A stretch of 64,000 bases of DNA from Streptoalloteichus tenebrarius. Its GTDB lineage: Bacteria; Actinomycetota; Actinomycetes; Mycobacteriales; Pseudonocardiaceae. Position numbers and translations under genes: made by a program. This document shows, piece after piece, positions 17,982 through 26,784 of the stretch. The stretch is from positions 62,001 to 126,000 of the forward strand of contig NZ_JAMTCP010000005.1 in assembly GCF_024171885.1 (NCBI RefSeq), written 5' to 3'. The number at the start of each line of letters is the position of its first letter. Within the stretch, counting starts at the first letter, position 1. The notes under the pieces are model-generated. The model was not told the DNA's origin. It did not search any database and saw only the letters and a list, made by a program, of their open reading frames with translations.

Positions 17982-19251
17982 GCACGAGCTGGCCGCCGTC
18001 GTCCCGGCTCTCCACGGGCAGGCCGAGGGACCTCATCGTTCGGATCATGGCGGTGTTCTCGGCGGACGTGCAGGCGTAGACCTCGCGCAGGCCGGCGGCC
18101 CTGGCCTCGGCGACCAGCCGTCGGGCCAGGTCCCCGCCCAACCCGCGCCCGTGCAGGTCGTCGCGCACGAGCAGGGCGATCTCCCCTCGGTCGCCGTCCC
18201 ACATCAGGTTGGCCAACGCGACCACCTCGCCGGCGTCGTCGACCCCCACGAGGGCGTGCCCCAGCTCGGGCGTGAGCAGGCGGCGCAGCTCCCGGTCCGG
18301 CGGCGGGCCGCCCTGGCGGTACCGCCGGTACAACGTCTCGGCCGAGCACCGCGAGTGCAGCTCGCGCACGCCGGCGAGGTCGTCGCGTCGCGCCGGGCGG
18401 ACCGTGATCATCTTCTCCTCGACGCGCAGCGGGTCGGTCGCGGGGCGGGGCACGGGTGCCAGTGCCACGGCCAGGTCCGCCATGGCCCTGGCCCTGGCGA
18501 ACTCGGCGGGGGTGAACGGCACCCCGGCCCTGGACAACACCAACACCCCGTGCTCCGGCACTGTCAGGTACATCGTGCTCCCCACGACGCCGCCCGGCTG
18601 GGTGGCGGGGTCGAGCAGCCCGACCTCCTCCGGGCTCCTGCGGTGCGCCTCGTCGGCTCCCAGCAACGCGGCCAGCACGTCGGGCAGCTCGTGCGGCGCG
18701 CGGGCCAGCCGCGTGGCGAGGGTGAGGGTCCTGGTGGGGGTGTCGTTCAGGTCGTGCACGTCGGCGGGCGTGACCAGCGCGTCCCTGGCGCCGGCCCTGC
18801 CGACGGCGTGCGCCAGGTCGTCGGCGGTCACCGTCGCCGGCGCGTGCACGAGGAACTCGTCCACGGTCCCGGTGTAGGTGGGGTGGACCTGCATCGTGCG
18901 GATGTTGACGTGGAGCTGGGCGAGGCTGTCGGCGAGCACGGCCAGCCGTCCCGGGGTGTCGTCCACGGCGGCGCGCAGCCGCCAGAGCACCGCGCCCTCG
19001 GCGGTCCCGCGCCGCCGGCCCCGGCGGGCCAGCCAGGTGCGGTGGACGACGGTCGCCACCACCATCGCCACGCCGAGCCCGACCAGGCTGATCGGTCCCC
19101 AGGCGTGCAGGCCGACACCGGTGGCGAACAGGTGGGCCACGCCGGCGGTGACGAACAGGGCCGCGAGTTCGACGATCTCCCGTCGCCAGGAGGTGTGGGC
19201 GGGGGTGCCGTGGGACGCGGTGACGTCGTGGGCGGGGGTGCGCGCTGCCAT
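17941..19251 (-). CDS. GNAT acetyltransferase with N-terminal membrane segments and ACT-like region
   Basis: A 436-residue protein with three parts. Residues about 28-70 contain two hydrophobic segments (IVELAALFVTAGVAHLF, ISLVGLGVAMVVATVV). Residues about 85-240 resemble ACT-type sensing (AAVDDTPGRLAVLADSLAQL). The C-terminal 155 are a GNAT domain (ITVRPARRDDLAGVRELHSR, then DDLHGRGLGGDLARRLV, the acetyl-CoA loop). Such fusions are seen in actinobacteria; the acceptor is unknown, and membrane-tethered acetylation regulated by an amino acid is an inference. It overlaps the BtuF-like gene end to end by 41 bp. Confidence 0.78.
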   Translation of the reverse strand: MAARTPAHDVTASHGTPAHTSWRREIVELAALFVTAGVAHLFATGVGLHAWGPISLVGLGVAMVVATVVHRTWLARRGRRRGTAEGAVLWRLRAAVDDTPGRLAVLADSLAQLHVNIRTMQVHPTYTGTVDEFLVHAPATVTADDLAHAVGRAGARDALVTPADVHDLNDTPTRTLTLATRLARAPHELPDVLAALLGADEAHRRSPEEVGLLDPATQPGGVVGSTMYLTVPEHGVLVLSRAGVPFTPAEFARARAMADLAVALAPVPRPATDPLRVEEKMITVRPARRDDLAGVRELHSRCSAETLYRRYRQGGPPPDRELRRLLTPELGHALVGVDDAGEVVALANLMWDGDRGEIALLVRDDLHGRGLGGDLARRLVAEARAAGLREVYACTSAENTAMIRTMRSLGLPVESRDDGGQLVLTARWAGVAPRRW

Positions 19252-19372
19252 GACGACGAGCGTGGGGGAGCGGTGTTGCGTGCGATGCGGCGCGCGGTGA
19301 CAACGGGGTAAATCGATCCAGCGGCGGTGTCACCTCACCGAAACAACAGTGGGGTGGCGCACCCGGGCGTGT

Positions 19373-20029
19373 TCAGCGTCGGGGCAGCACGCCGTCCAGG
19401 ACCTGCTCCAGTCCCGCGCGGTAGGTGTATCGGGCCTCCAGTTCCCGGGAGCGGCCGACGAGCGCACCCAGGTGCGGCAGGGTCTCGGCCCCCTGCCGGG
19501 CGACCTGGCTCTCGACGAAGTGGGTGGGGGAGCGGTCCTCCGGCTCGGTGCGCAGCGCGGCGGTCACCATCACGTCGCCCGCGGTGAAGTTCCAGATCGT
19601 CCGGTGGGCGGTGAACGCCTCCTCGACCGTCATGCCGCAGGCCACCAGGGAACCGAGGATCTCCTCGGTCATCCACACCGCGGACGGGCCGACGAGGCGG
19701 CCCCTGGCCAGGATCGCCACGACCCACGGGTGCTGGAGGAACGCCTCGCGCATCAGCTCGCAGACGGCGACGAGCCGCTCCCTGGGGTCCTCGGGCAGCG
19801 GTGGGCGGGGCAGGTCCTCCGCCACCGCCTCCATCACCAGCGCCAGCAGCTCGTCCTTGTCCCGCACGTGGTGGTAGAGCGCCATGGGCGTGGTGCCCAC
19901 CTCGCGGGCGAGCCGTCGCATGGACAGGGCCTCGACGCCCTCCCTGGCGATGATCTCGTGCGCGAGGGCGACGATCCGCCGGCGGGAGAGGCCCCGCTGG
20001 CGTCCCGGAGTGCTGGACCGCGTGCTCAT
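19373..20029 (-). CDS. TetR-family transcriptional repressor
   Basis: A 218-residue regulator. The N-terminal helix-turn-helix reads SRRRIVALAHEIIAREGVEA then SMRRLAREVGTTPMALYHHV. A TetR C-terminal ligand domain of the type found beside drug efflux genes follows (AFLQHPWVVAILARGRLVGP). ATG 20029 fits the family N-terminus; a longer frame back to 20200 is not needed. It is divergent from an MFS exporter with a palindromic site between them, so it probably represses that exporter until a substrate binds. Confidence 0.9.
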   Translation of the reverse strand: MSTRSSTPGRQRGLSRRRIVALAHEIIAREGVEALSMRRLAREVGTTPMALYHHVRDKDELLALVMEAVAEDLPRPPLPEDPRERLVAVCELMREAFLQHPWVVAILARGRLVGPSAVWMTEEILGSLVACGMTVEEAFTAHRTIWNFTAGDVMVTAALRTEPEDRSPTHFVESQVARQGAETLPHLGALVGRSRELEARYTYRAGLEQVLDGVLPRR

Positions 20030-20096
20030 CGGCCCATTCTCGCCGGCGTCGCGGTCGGGATCGCAGGGTCTCCTCCTCGGGTGAGGGTGGCCTAAA

Positions 20097-20108
20097 TATA
20101 CGCGTATA
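20097..20108. promoter_or_regulatory. Palindromic operator TATACGCGTATA
   Basis: A perfect 12-bp AT-rich palindrome in GC-rich DNA, midway between the TetR and MFS starts. It is the best candidate for the TetR binding site and probably overlaps the promoter -10 regions. Confidence 0.7.
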
Positions 20109-20229
20109 GTTCTCGCCTCGGTGGGCGCCCCGGCGGACGGGACCACCGACAGCGGCGCGGGGCCGCGGTGCGCAGCCGTTCCTGGCGCGCCGCCGTCCAC
20201 GAGCGCCAGGGGACGCGGGGAAGGGAGCG

Positions 20230-21732
20230 GTGATCGGGATGGACTCGACCGGGGCGGCGACAGGAAGCCCCTTGAGACTGGGATGGGTGCTGGCGGTCGT
20301 CGGCACCGTCCAGTTCACTGTGGCGCTCGACGGCTCCGTCGCCAACGTCGCGCTGCCCGCGATGCGCGACGCGCTGGGCTTCGACGACTCCGCGCTCCAG
20401 TGGGTGATCAACGCCTACGGCCTGGCGTTCGGGGGTTTCCTGTTGCTGGGCGGGCGGTTCGCCGACCTCTACGGCCGGAGACGCGTGCTCGTCGCGGGAT
20501 CGGCGCTGTTCGGGGTGGCCAGCCTCGTCGGAGGTCTCGCGCAGGAGGCGGTGCACCTGGTGGTGGCGCGCGCGGCGCAGGGCCTGGCCGCCGCCGCGCT
20601 CGCCCCCTGCGCGTTGACGATCCTCAACACGACGTTCCCCCCTGGCGTGCGGCGGGCTCGCGCCCTGGCGACGTGGAGCGCGTGCGCGGCCGGCGGCGGC
20701 GCGGCGGGCGTCCTGGTGGGCGGTCTGCTCACCGAGTTCCTCAGTTGGCGCTGGGTTCTGTTGATCAACGTGCCGATCATGGCGTTCCCCGTGCTGGCGG
20801 CCAGGTTCGTCCCGCGCGAGCCCGCGGGAACCGGTGGGCGGAGGCTGGACGTGGTGGGGGCCGTGCTCGCCACGTCGGGACTCGTGGTCTTCGCGCTCGC
20901 CGTCGCGCGCACCGACCAGCACGGGTGGCTCTCGGCGGCCACGGTGGGCGCGTTCGCGGTCGCGGCCGTGCTGCTCGTCGGTTTCGTCGGGTATGAGGCG
21001 AGGATCGCCCGGCATCCGCTGGTGCGGTGGGGAATCCTCGCGCGCCGCCCGGTGGCCGGCGCGAACCTCGTGATGCTGCTGCTCTGCTCCGGACAGTACG
21101 CGTCGTTCTACTTCCTCTCGCTGCACGTCCAACAGATCCAGCACCGCGGAGCGGCGGTGGCCGGGCTGGTGTTCCTGCCGTTCTCGGCCGGATTCGCGGT
21201 CAGCGCGCGGCTCGCGTCCCGCCTGGTCGGTCGGCTCGGACCGCGTGTCCTGGTCGGCGCGGGGGCGTTGGTGGGCGCGGCGGGTCTGCTGTGGTTCGGT
21301 CTGATCACACCGGATGGCGCCTACCCGGTGGAGATCCTCGTGCCGAGCCTGCTCGCCAGCGTCGGGATCGGCGTGTGCTACGTCCCGCTCGCGGCGGCGG
21401 CGACCGGTGACGTGCCGGCCGAGGACGCCGGGCTGGCGGCCGGACTGCTCAACAGCTCCAGCCAGATCGGCGGTTCCCTCGGCCTCGCCGCGTTGGTGAC
21501 GGTCTCGACCGCGTGCGCCACCGGGCTCGTCGAGCGCGGGGAGGAGACGCGCACGGCCGTGGACGCCGGCTACGCCAGAGGGCTGTCCGTGGCCGGATGT
21601 CTGCTCGTGGTGGCGGCGCTCTGCTCCCTGGTCCTTCCCGGACGGCGGCCCACCCAGGTCCCCGCCGAGGTCGCCAGCGAGGCCACCGAGCCGCCCGGTG
21701 CCGAGCCCCGTCAGGCGTCCGAGGTGAGTTGA
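20230..21732 (+). CDS. MFS multidrug exporter, DHA2 (EmrB/QacA) type
   Basis: A 500-residue integral membrane protein that probably exports small molecules using the proton gradient. Motifs of the drug-proton antiporter group are present: DGSVANVALPAMRDALG in helix 1, GGRFADLYGRRRVL after helix 2 (motif A) and PMRRA-like PPGVRRARALATW in the cytoplasmic loop. Hydrophobic segments are spaced as in 14-helix members, with a hydrophilic C-terminal tail (EVASEATEPPGAEP). GTG 20230 follows GGGAAGGGAGCG; ATG 20239 is an alternative. It is controlled in all likelihood by the divergent TetR gene. Confidence 0.9.
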   Translation: MIGMDSTGAATGSPLRLGWVLAVVGTVQFTVALDGSVANVALPAMRDALGFDDSALQWVINAYGLAFGGFLLLGGRFADLYGRRRVLVAGSALFGVASLVGGLAQEAVHLVVARAAQGLAAAALAPCALTILNTTFPPGVRRARALATWSACAAGGGAAGVLVGGLLTEFLSWRWVLLINVPIMAFPVLAARFVPREPAGTGGRRLDVVGAVLATSGLVVFALAVARTDQHGWLSAATVGAFAVAAVLLVGFVGYEARIARHPLVRWGILARRPVAGANLVMLLLCSGQYASFYFLSLHVQQIQHRGAAVAGLVFLPFSAGFAVSARLASRLVGRLGPRVLVGAGALVGAAGLLWFGLITPDGAYPVEILVPSLLASVGIGVCYVPLAAAATGDVPAEDAGLAAGLLNSSSQIGGSLGLAALVTVSTACATGLVERGEETRTAVDAGYARGLSVAGCLLVVAALCSLVLPGRRPTQVPAEVASEATEPPGAEPRQASEVS

Positions 21733-21780
21733 CATCGGAACGGGCGCGCCGCACGTCCGGTGCCGTCCACACAAGACAGT

Positions 21781-21816
21781 GGGGTCCCCGCTCTCCAGGG
21801 CGGGGACCCCGCTTTT
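21781..21816 (+). terminator. Rho-independent terminator after the MFS gene
   Basis: An 11-bp perfect stem (GGGGTCCCCGC at 21781-21791 with GCGGGGACCCC at 21800-21810) and an 8-nt loop, followed by GCTTTT. Confidence 0.85.
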
Positions 21817-21819
21817 CTG

Positions 21820-23483
21820 GGGCTGCCGCCGTAGTCCCGTGGGGTCAGGCGGGAAGGGGAGGGAAGCCCCTCGGCCTTGCCGGAACGCGGTGGGAGCGGT
21901 GTTCTCCTCGGGCGCGCGGGCGAGGTGGGAAGCGGCGCTCGTTCGCTCCTCACATGGCTGTGCCAGCTCCTGGCGAGGCCCATCCTTCACGGCCCCGGAC
22001 GCGTTAGGCGGCAGGCGAGGGACGGCGACGCGTGGGTGGGTTCCTGAGCGCGGAGGGGAAGGCACACAGGGCCGTGCGATCGAACATATGCGCGAGATCA
22101 GGACAACCCCGTTGTCCACCATGGCCGTTCACATGCGGGGGCGGCGGATCCGTTCGGTCCGCCTGATCGCCACACTCCTGGGCTCTCCTGGCCGTGGGAA
22201 CGGTGACGGTCCAGTACTCCGGACGAGCGGTCCGGGGCCGGAGCCACCCCTGGCGTGGGGCGGCCGCAGCGAGGGAGTCCCCGCGATCCGGGCCACCCAA
22301 CGGGCCTCACGGAGATGCCCTGGAGGCCGGCGACTTCGCGAAGAACCCCGTGAGGCGACAGGGCTCCCGCGCTGGAGTCTTCCTGGTTCCACTCCTACGA
22401 CATTCGGGCACCGCCACCCTCGATGGGCAGCATGGTTCGCCAGAGTCGAAGCGAGCTGGATGCCCGTGGCGACACGGCTTCCGCCGCGTTCCCATCGCCC
22501 CCCCGGAGCACGGACCACGGCAGGCACGGTCGGTGGAGGCGTTGGCGGAAACTGGTTGGAGATTCGCACCAGTGGCGCGGGTGGAGGGCGCAGGAGGAAT
22601 CACGGAGATGACCGCCGGGTCACTCCTCGCCCTCCGGACCCGCCGAGCGTCGGGCCGTCCGCCTCGCCGCGCGGTGCGGGACACGCGGCGGCAGCCACGC
22701 GTCGGAACACCGTCGCCATATCGGCGAAAGCGACCCGACCTGCGCACTTCGGCCCGGAGAACTGTCCTAGATGGACGGTCTGTCGCGTGCCCTCACCTCC
22801 AGGTCGTTGCGTCGGAAACAAGCGGGAGGGCGGTCGTGACGCGCTTTCCCGCACGGGGAAAACGGCGTCGAGTGGGGCAGGCCGTTCGCCCTGGCGGTGG
22901 AGCCCCCAGCGAGCCGGAACGACTCCGACGGACGTCGGGAGGGGCGTTCGCGCGAGCGTTGTCGGATCCGCCGAACCGGCCGGCGCGACAACGGTTCGGC
23001 GATCGCCGTTCCCGGGGCGTCGTGGCGCTCGTCCGCCCGTCGCGCATCTCCCTGAGGGGAGGCGGATTCGGGCTCGTGTGTCGTCGGGAACGTCGCGCCC
23101 GAACCGTGTCGTCGGGCCTCCTCCAAGCCGGAGGACGAGGCTGGGATTGATCTTCTGCCCACTATGTACGTCCCCTCCGCGACGCCGCGAACCCCCGTCC
23201 ACTGGGCGTCGTTCGGGACCGAGGAGCGCGAAAACTCTTCTGCCACAAGGAGAAGACGACCAATTTGCCTATAGCCAAGCTACGGGTGTTCGGGAGTACC
23301 GTGTTCTCAGCGCTGTCCGCAGTGCGCGTCCTCGGTGGCGGCGGCACCCCGAGGGGGCACCGCCACCCACCCCTCACCGAGACGCCCGGCGGATCCGGTG
23401 CGACCGCATCGCGAGAGTCCTCGGCCCCGGCTCCGGTGCGGGTGTGGCGCAGGAAGCCGAGCCGTCCGATGTGGAGGAGAGCC
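21820..23483. other. 1.66-kb stretch without a recognisable gene
   Basis: Frames are open on both strands for long distances, but none yields a protein-like sequence or a family motif: all are Arg/Pro/Gly/Ser-rich with no hydrophobic pattern. GC is somewhat lower than in adjacent genes. I see no repeat, tRNA or transposase remnant. It may be a decayed region or carry an untranslated RNA. Confidence 0.5.
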
Positions 23484-24164
23484 ATGAGGGAGAGAAGATT
23501 CGCCAACGCGTCCCAGCCGACCGAGTTCCTGGACTTCGAGTCGCGGGAGGTGCGGCGGTTCGTCAGGGACGTCGTGCCGGACCACGCGAGCCCGAGGGAG
23601 CGGGCCGTGCGCCTGTTCCACGCGGTCAGGGACGGCGTCCGGTACGACCTGGAGGACGTGGACCTGTCCCGCAGGGGCCTGCGCGCGAGCGCGGTCCTGC
23701 GCAGGGGCAGGGGGATGTGCGTCCACAAGGCGGTCCTGTACGCGGCGGTGCTGCGCGCGGTGGGCGTGCCGAGCCGGTTGGTCCTCACCGACGTCCGCAA
23801 CCACCAGAGCAGCCCGCGATTACGCGCGATCCTGGGCGGCGACGTCCTGCACTACCACTGCCTCACCTCGATGTGGCTGGACGGCCGCTGGATCAAGGCC
23901 TCACCGGCGTTCGACCGGGTGACCTGTCGCCTGTTCGGCATCACCCCGCCGGACTTTGACGGCTGGTCGGACGGCCTGCCCCACCCCTACGACGCGCGGG
24001 GCCGCCAGCACATGGAGTTCCTGCGGTTCTACGGGGAGTTCGTCGACCTGCCCTACCGCATGGTCATCGAGGGGCTGCGCGCCGAGCACCCGCTGCTGTT
24101 CGGTGAGCCCCGACCCGTCCTGGCGCGCCCGCTGGCGGTGGACGCCGCCGCGGGGCGGGACTGA
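23484..24164 (+). CDS. Transglutaminase-like cysteine protease-fold protein
   Basis: A 226-residue protein of the transglutaminase-like superfamily. The triad is visible: Cys in RGMCVHKAVLYAAVLRAVG, His in DVLHYHCLTSMW and Asp in KASPAFDRVTC. Bacterial members act as peptidases or amide-forming enzymes; the substrate here is unknown. There is no signal peptide. ATG 23484 follows GGAGGAG at ideal spacing, which rules out the longer frame from 23265. A TrpF-like gene follows 20 bp downstream on the same strand, forming a probable two-gene operon. Confidence 0.85.
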   Translation: MRERRFANASQPTEFLDFESREVRRFVRDVVPDHASPRERAVRLFHAVRDGVRYDLEDVDLSRRGLRASAVLRRGRGMCVHKAVLYAAVLRAVGVPSRLVLTDVRNHQSSPRLRAILGGDVLHYHCLTSMWLDGRWIKASPAFDRVTCRLFGITPPDFDGWSDGLPHPYDARGRQHMEFLRFYGEFVDLPYRMVIEGLRAEHPLLFGEPRPVLARPLAVDAAAGRD

Positions 24165-24184
24165 CCGAGGGACGGGGTGAGGTC

Positions 24185-25036
24185 ATGCGCATCAAGATCT
24201 GCGGCGCCGTCCGGACCTCGGACGTCGAGCTGCTCGCCGGGATGGAGGTCGACCTGGTCGGCCTGCGGCACGGCGTGGCGGGGGGCAGGGGAGCCCTCCG
24301 CACCGTCCACCCTGGACGGTCGGAGCTGTCCGCCGAGGCGTTCCTCCGGCTGGCCGCGTTCGCCATGGCGACCCGGCGGCTGCGGCCCGTCCTGGTCACG
24401 GCGGTCGACGACGTCGGCTGGCTACGCGACGTCCTCACGCGCTCCGGCGTGCGCTGGGTGCAGCTCCACGGCCACCAGGGCCCCGGCGCGGTCCGCGCGC
24501 TCAAGACCGCGTTACCCCCGTGGGAGGAGCCGGTGACCGTGGTCAAGGTCCTCCGCGTGCGCGGCGGGGACTGTGTGGAGCGGTCACTGGTCCCCGCCTA
24601 CGAACGGGCCGGCGTGGACCTGTTCCTGATCGACGCCGAGTCCGGCAACGGGCATCAGGGCGGTCAGGGCCACCAGGGCGCGTCGGAGGCCGTCGCCAGG
24701 GTCGCCGACCGGCTCAGCCGGCCGTTCCTGCTGGCGGGTGGCGCCTCGGCGCGCAGGGACGCCGAGATCGCGCCGATCGTCCGGCACCCGCTGTTCTACG
24801 GGATCGACGTGGACGCCGAGACCCGGGTCGGCAACGGCCGGCTGCATCCGGACAGGCTTGAGGCGGTCCACCACGCCTGGCGGACCCACTGGGTCAAGGA
24901 GTGGATGACACCGCGCCGCCGGACCCCCTCCGGCCGTCGCGGCGCGTACGCCCCGGTGGCGGCGTCCCCGGTCCCGCTGCCCTATGGCGCGCGCGTTCCC
25001 TTCCTGCCCAGGGGATGCGCCCGTCCCGCCGTGTAG
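24185..25036 (+). CDS. Phosphoribosylanthranilate isomerase (TrpF)-like protein
   Basis: A TIM-barrel protein of 283 residues resembling TrpF, which converts phosphoribosylanthranilate in tryptophan synthesis. The catalytic cysteine region IKICGAV is at the N-terminus and WVQLHGHQGP in the middle. An aspartate sits in LFLIDAESGNG, and LLAGGASARRD plus FYGIDVDAETR match the phosphate-binding end. It is longer than usual TrpF (about 210 aa) by a Pro/Arg-rich C-terminal tail, and GHQGGQGHQG replaces the usual Gly-rich loop. No other trp gene is nearby, so it may be a specialised paralogue working with the transglutaminase-like enzyme. Confidence 0.75.
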   Translation: MRIKICGAVRTSDVELLAGMEVDLVGLRHGVAGGRGALRTVHPGRSELSAEAFLRLAAFAMATRRLRPVLVTAVDDVGWLRDVLTRSGVRWVQLHGHQGPGAVRALKTALPPWEEPVTVVKVLRVRGGDCVERSLVPAYERAGVDLFLIDAESGNGHQGGQGHQGASEAVARVADRLSRPFLLAGGASARRDAEIAPIVRHPLFYGIDVDAETRVGNGRLHPDRLEAVHHAWRTHWVKEWMTPRRRTPSGRRGAYAPVAASPVPLPYGARVPFLPRGCARPAV

Positions 25037-25048
25037 CCGAGCCGGGCG

Positions 25049-25453
25049 TCAGCCCTCCACGCCGAACAGCCCGAGCAGGTCGGCGCGACCGAACATCCGG
25101 GCGGTGTCCACAGCGGAGGGCTGACCGGCCCACGGGTCGGCTCCGCCGTCGAGCAGCGCCCGCACCACGTCCACCTCGCCCTTGAAGGTCGCCCCGGCCA
25201 GCGGGGTCTGCCCCCGGTCGTTGGCGCGGTTCGGGTCGGCCCCCCTGGCCAGCAGGGCGGCCACGGTCTCGGCGTGACCGTGGTAGGCGGCGAGCATCAC
25301 CAGGGAGTCGCCCTTGTCGTTGGTGAGGTTCGCCGGCACGCCCGCGTCCACGTAGGCCGCGAGCGTGGCCGTGTCCCCGGTGCGGGCCAGCCCGAACAGC
25401 TTCGCCGCGAGCTCCAGCACCTCGGGGTCCTCGGCAGGGTCCGTCGTCGCCAT
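25049..25453 (-). CDS. Ankyrin-repeat protein
   Basis: A 134-residue cytoplasmic protein of about three ankyrin repeats: LTNDKGDSLVMLAAYHGHAE, RANDRGQTPLAGATFKGEVD and a final degenerate unit (SAVDTARMFGRADL). It is likely a protein-binding module with no enzymatic domain. ATG 25453 is preceded by GGGGAC; an upstream in-frame start would add 14 Cys-containing residues. It converges with the TrpF-like gene, 12 bp apart. Confidence 0.85.
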   Translation of the reverse strand: MATTDPAEDPEVLELAAKLFGLARTGDTATLAAYVDAGVPANLTNDKGDSLVMLAAYHGHAETVAALLARGADPNRANDRGQTPLAGATFKGEVDVVRALLDGGADPWAGQPSAVDTARMFGRADLLGLFGVEG

Positions 25454-25535
25454 GTCCCCAGCCTCGCACACAGCACTGACAGGGCAACCGCGCACGCGTG
25501 TCGGTCGAGGTCGGCCGAGGTGACGGGGGAAGGCG

Positions 25536-25606
25536 TCGAAGACGAGGAACGAGGAAGGGAGGAGCGAGAGGGGAGAAGCGAGAAGGGAGGAGCAAGAGAG
25601 AGGAGC
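25536..25606. repeat. Purine-rich low-complexity tract
   Basis: About 70 bp almost entirely of A and G on the plus strand, built from GGGAGGAGCGAGA-like blocks, between the ankyrin gene and the Usp gene. It could form triplex or unusual structures. Confidence 0.7.
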
Positions 25607-25630
25607 CCGACGGGGATCGGCGGGAGGGCC

Positions 25631-26581
25631 TCAGGTGTGCCGGAGCACGGCGACCGGGCAGTCCGCGCGGTTGAGCACGGCGTGGCTCACGGACCCGAGC
25701 AACGCCCTGCCCAGGGCGCCCCGGCCGTGGCTGCCCACGACCAGCAGGGCGGCGCCCCCGGCGGCGCCGATGCCTTCGGCCCCCTCCGCGTCGAGGGGGC
25801 CGTGGGCGCCGTGGGCGGCCTCCAGCAGCGCGTCCACCGGGCGTTCCGTGGTGACCAGCCGCCGCAGCGGGACGTCGGGGTAGCGCTCCTGGAAGCCCGC
25901 CAGCGACGTGGACAGCAGCTCCTGGGCCTCCGAGCGCACCTCCTCCCAGTTGAAGTCCCACACCCGCACCGGGGCCAACGCGTCGAGCGGCAGGTCGGCC
26001 CACGCGTGCACGGCCACCAGCTCGTGGCCGTGCCGCGAGGCGAAGTCGAAACCGAACTCGATGGCGCGCTGGCTCACCTCGGAGCCGTCCACGCCCACCA
26101 CCACCCGCTGCCCCGGCACCTCGGTGGGCGGGGTGGTCCCCGGGCGCAGCACGATCACCGGGCAGGTCGCGTGCCGCACCAGCTCCGCCGCGGTCGAGCC
26201 GAGCAGCACCCGCTCGGCCGCGGTCAGCCCGGTGTGGCCGACGACGACCAGCTCGGCGTGCGCGCTGGCGGCGGCCAGGACCTCGACCGGGTCGCCGGGC
26301 ACGATCCCGGTGGTCACCTCCAGGCCCGGCCTGGCGAGCCGGCACTGGTCGGCGACGTCCGCGACGGCGCCCTCCACCCACTCGCGGACCGGCTCCTCGG
26401 CGACGACCCCGGCCGGCAGCCGCAGCCGCATCAGCTCGACGACGGGCCAGTGGAAGGCGTGCAGCAGGTGCAGCGGGCGGCGCCGGCTGTCCGCCTCGGC
26501 GGCGGCCCACAGCGCGGCCTGCCGCGAGACCTCCGAGCCGTCGAACCCCACGACCACGGCCCCGTGCGCCGGAGCGGACAT
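25631..26581 (-). CDS. Universal stress protein with two UspA domains
   Basis: A 316-residue tandem UspA protein. Domain 1 starts VVVGFDGSEVSRQAALWAA and ends VVVGHTGLTAAERVLLGSTA; domain 2 starts VVVGVDGSEVSQRAIEFGF and ends VVGSHGRGALGRALLGSVSH. The GxxGxG...S/T phosphate-binding pattern is present in both, so it should bind ATP. ATG 26581 follows GGAGGTCGCC, a strong ribosome binding site, so the first 22 residues of the longer frame are excluded. Double-domain Usps of this kind are common in actinobacteria and respond to hypoxia or dormancy signals in relatives. Confidence 0.92.
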   Translation of the reverse strand: MSAPAHGAVVVGFDGSEVSRQAALWAAAEADSRRRPLHLLHAFHWPVVELMRLRLPAGVVAEEPVREWVEGAVADVADQCRLARPGLEVTTGIVPGDPVEVLAAASAHAELVVVGHTGLTAAERVLLGSTAAELVRHATCPVIVLRPGTTPPTEVPGQRVVVGVDGSEVSQRAIEFGFDFASRHGHELVAVHAWADLPLDALAPVRVWDFNWEEVRSEAQELLSTSLAGFQERYPDVPLRRLVTTERPVDALLEAAHGAHGPLDAEGAEGIGAAGGAALLVVGSHGRGALGRALLGSVSHAVLNRADCPVAVLRHT

Positions 26582-26784
26582 GGCGACCTCCATCCGACCC
26601 ATCTCGTCCCCGCGACCGCCCGGGCGGCCCGGCCGTCCCGGACCCACCGCTCGCGCCCGCGCGCGACCGGCCGGGGATCATCCGTGGGTCCATGGTCGCG
26701 CCGCTCGCGTCGGCGCGCAGGCCGGCGCCGGCGTGGCATGGACCACGCCGGTCCGCGCCGGCCCCGGTGTCGGGCGTCCGCCGC

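Noticed and set aside
21779-23959. 726-codon plus-strand frame
   Set aside because: Its 3' part is an out-of-frame reading of the transglutaminase-like gene, and the rest shows no protein-like features.
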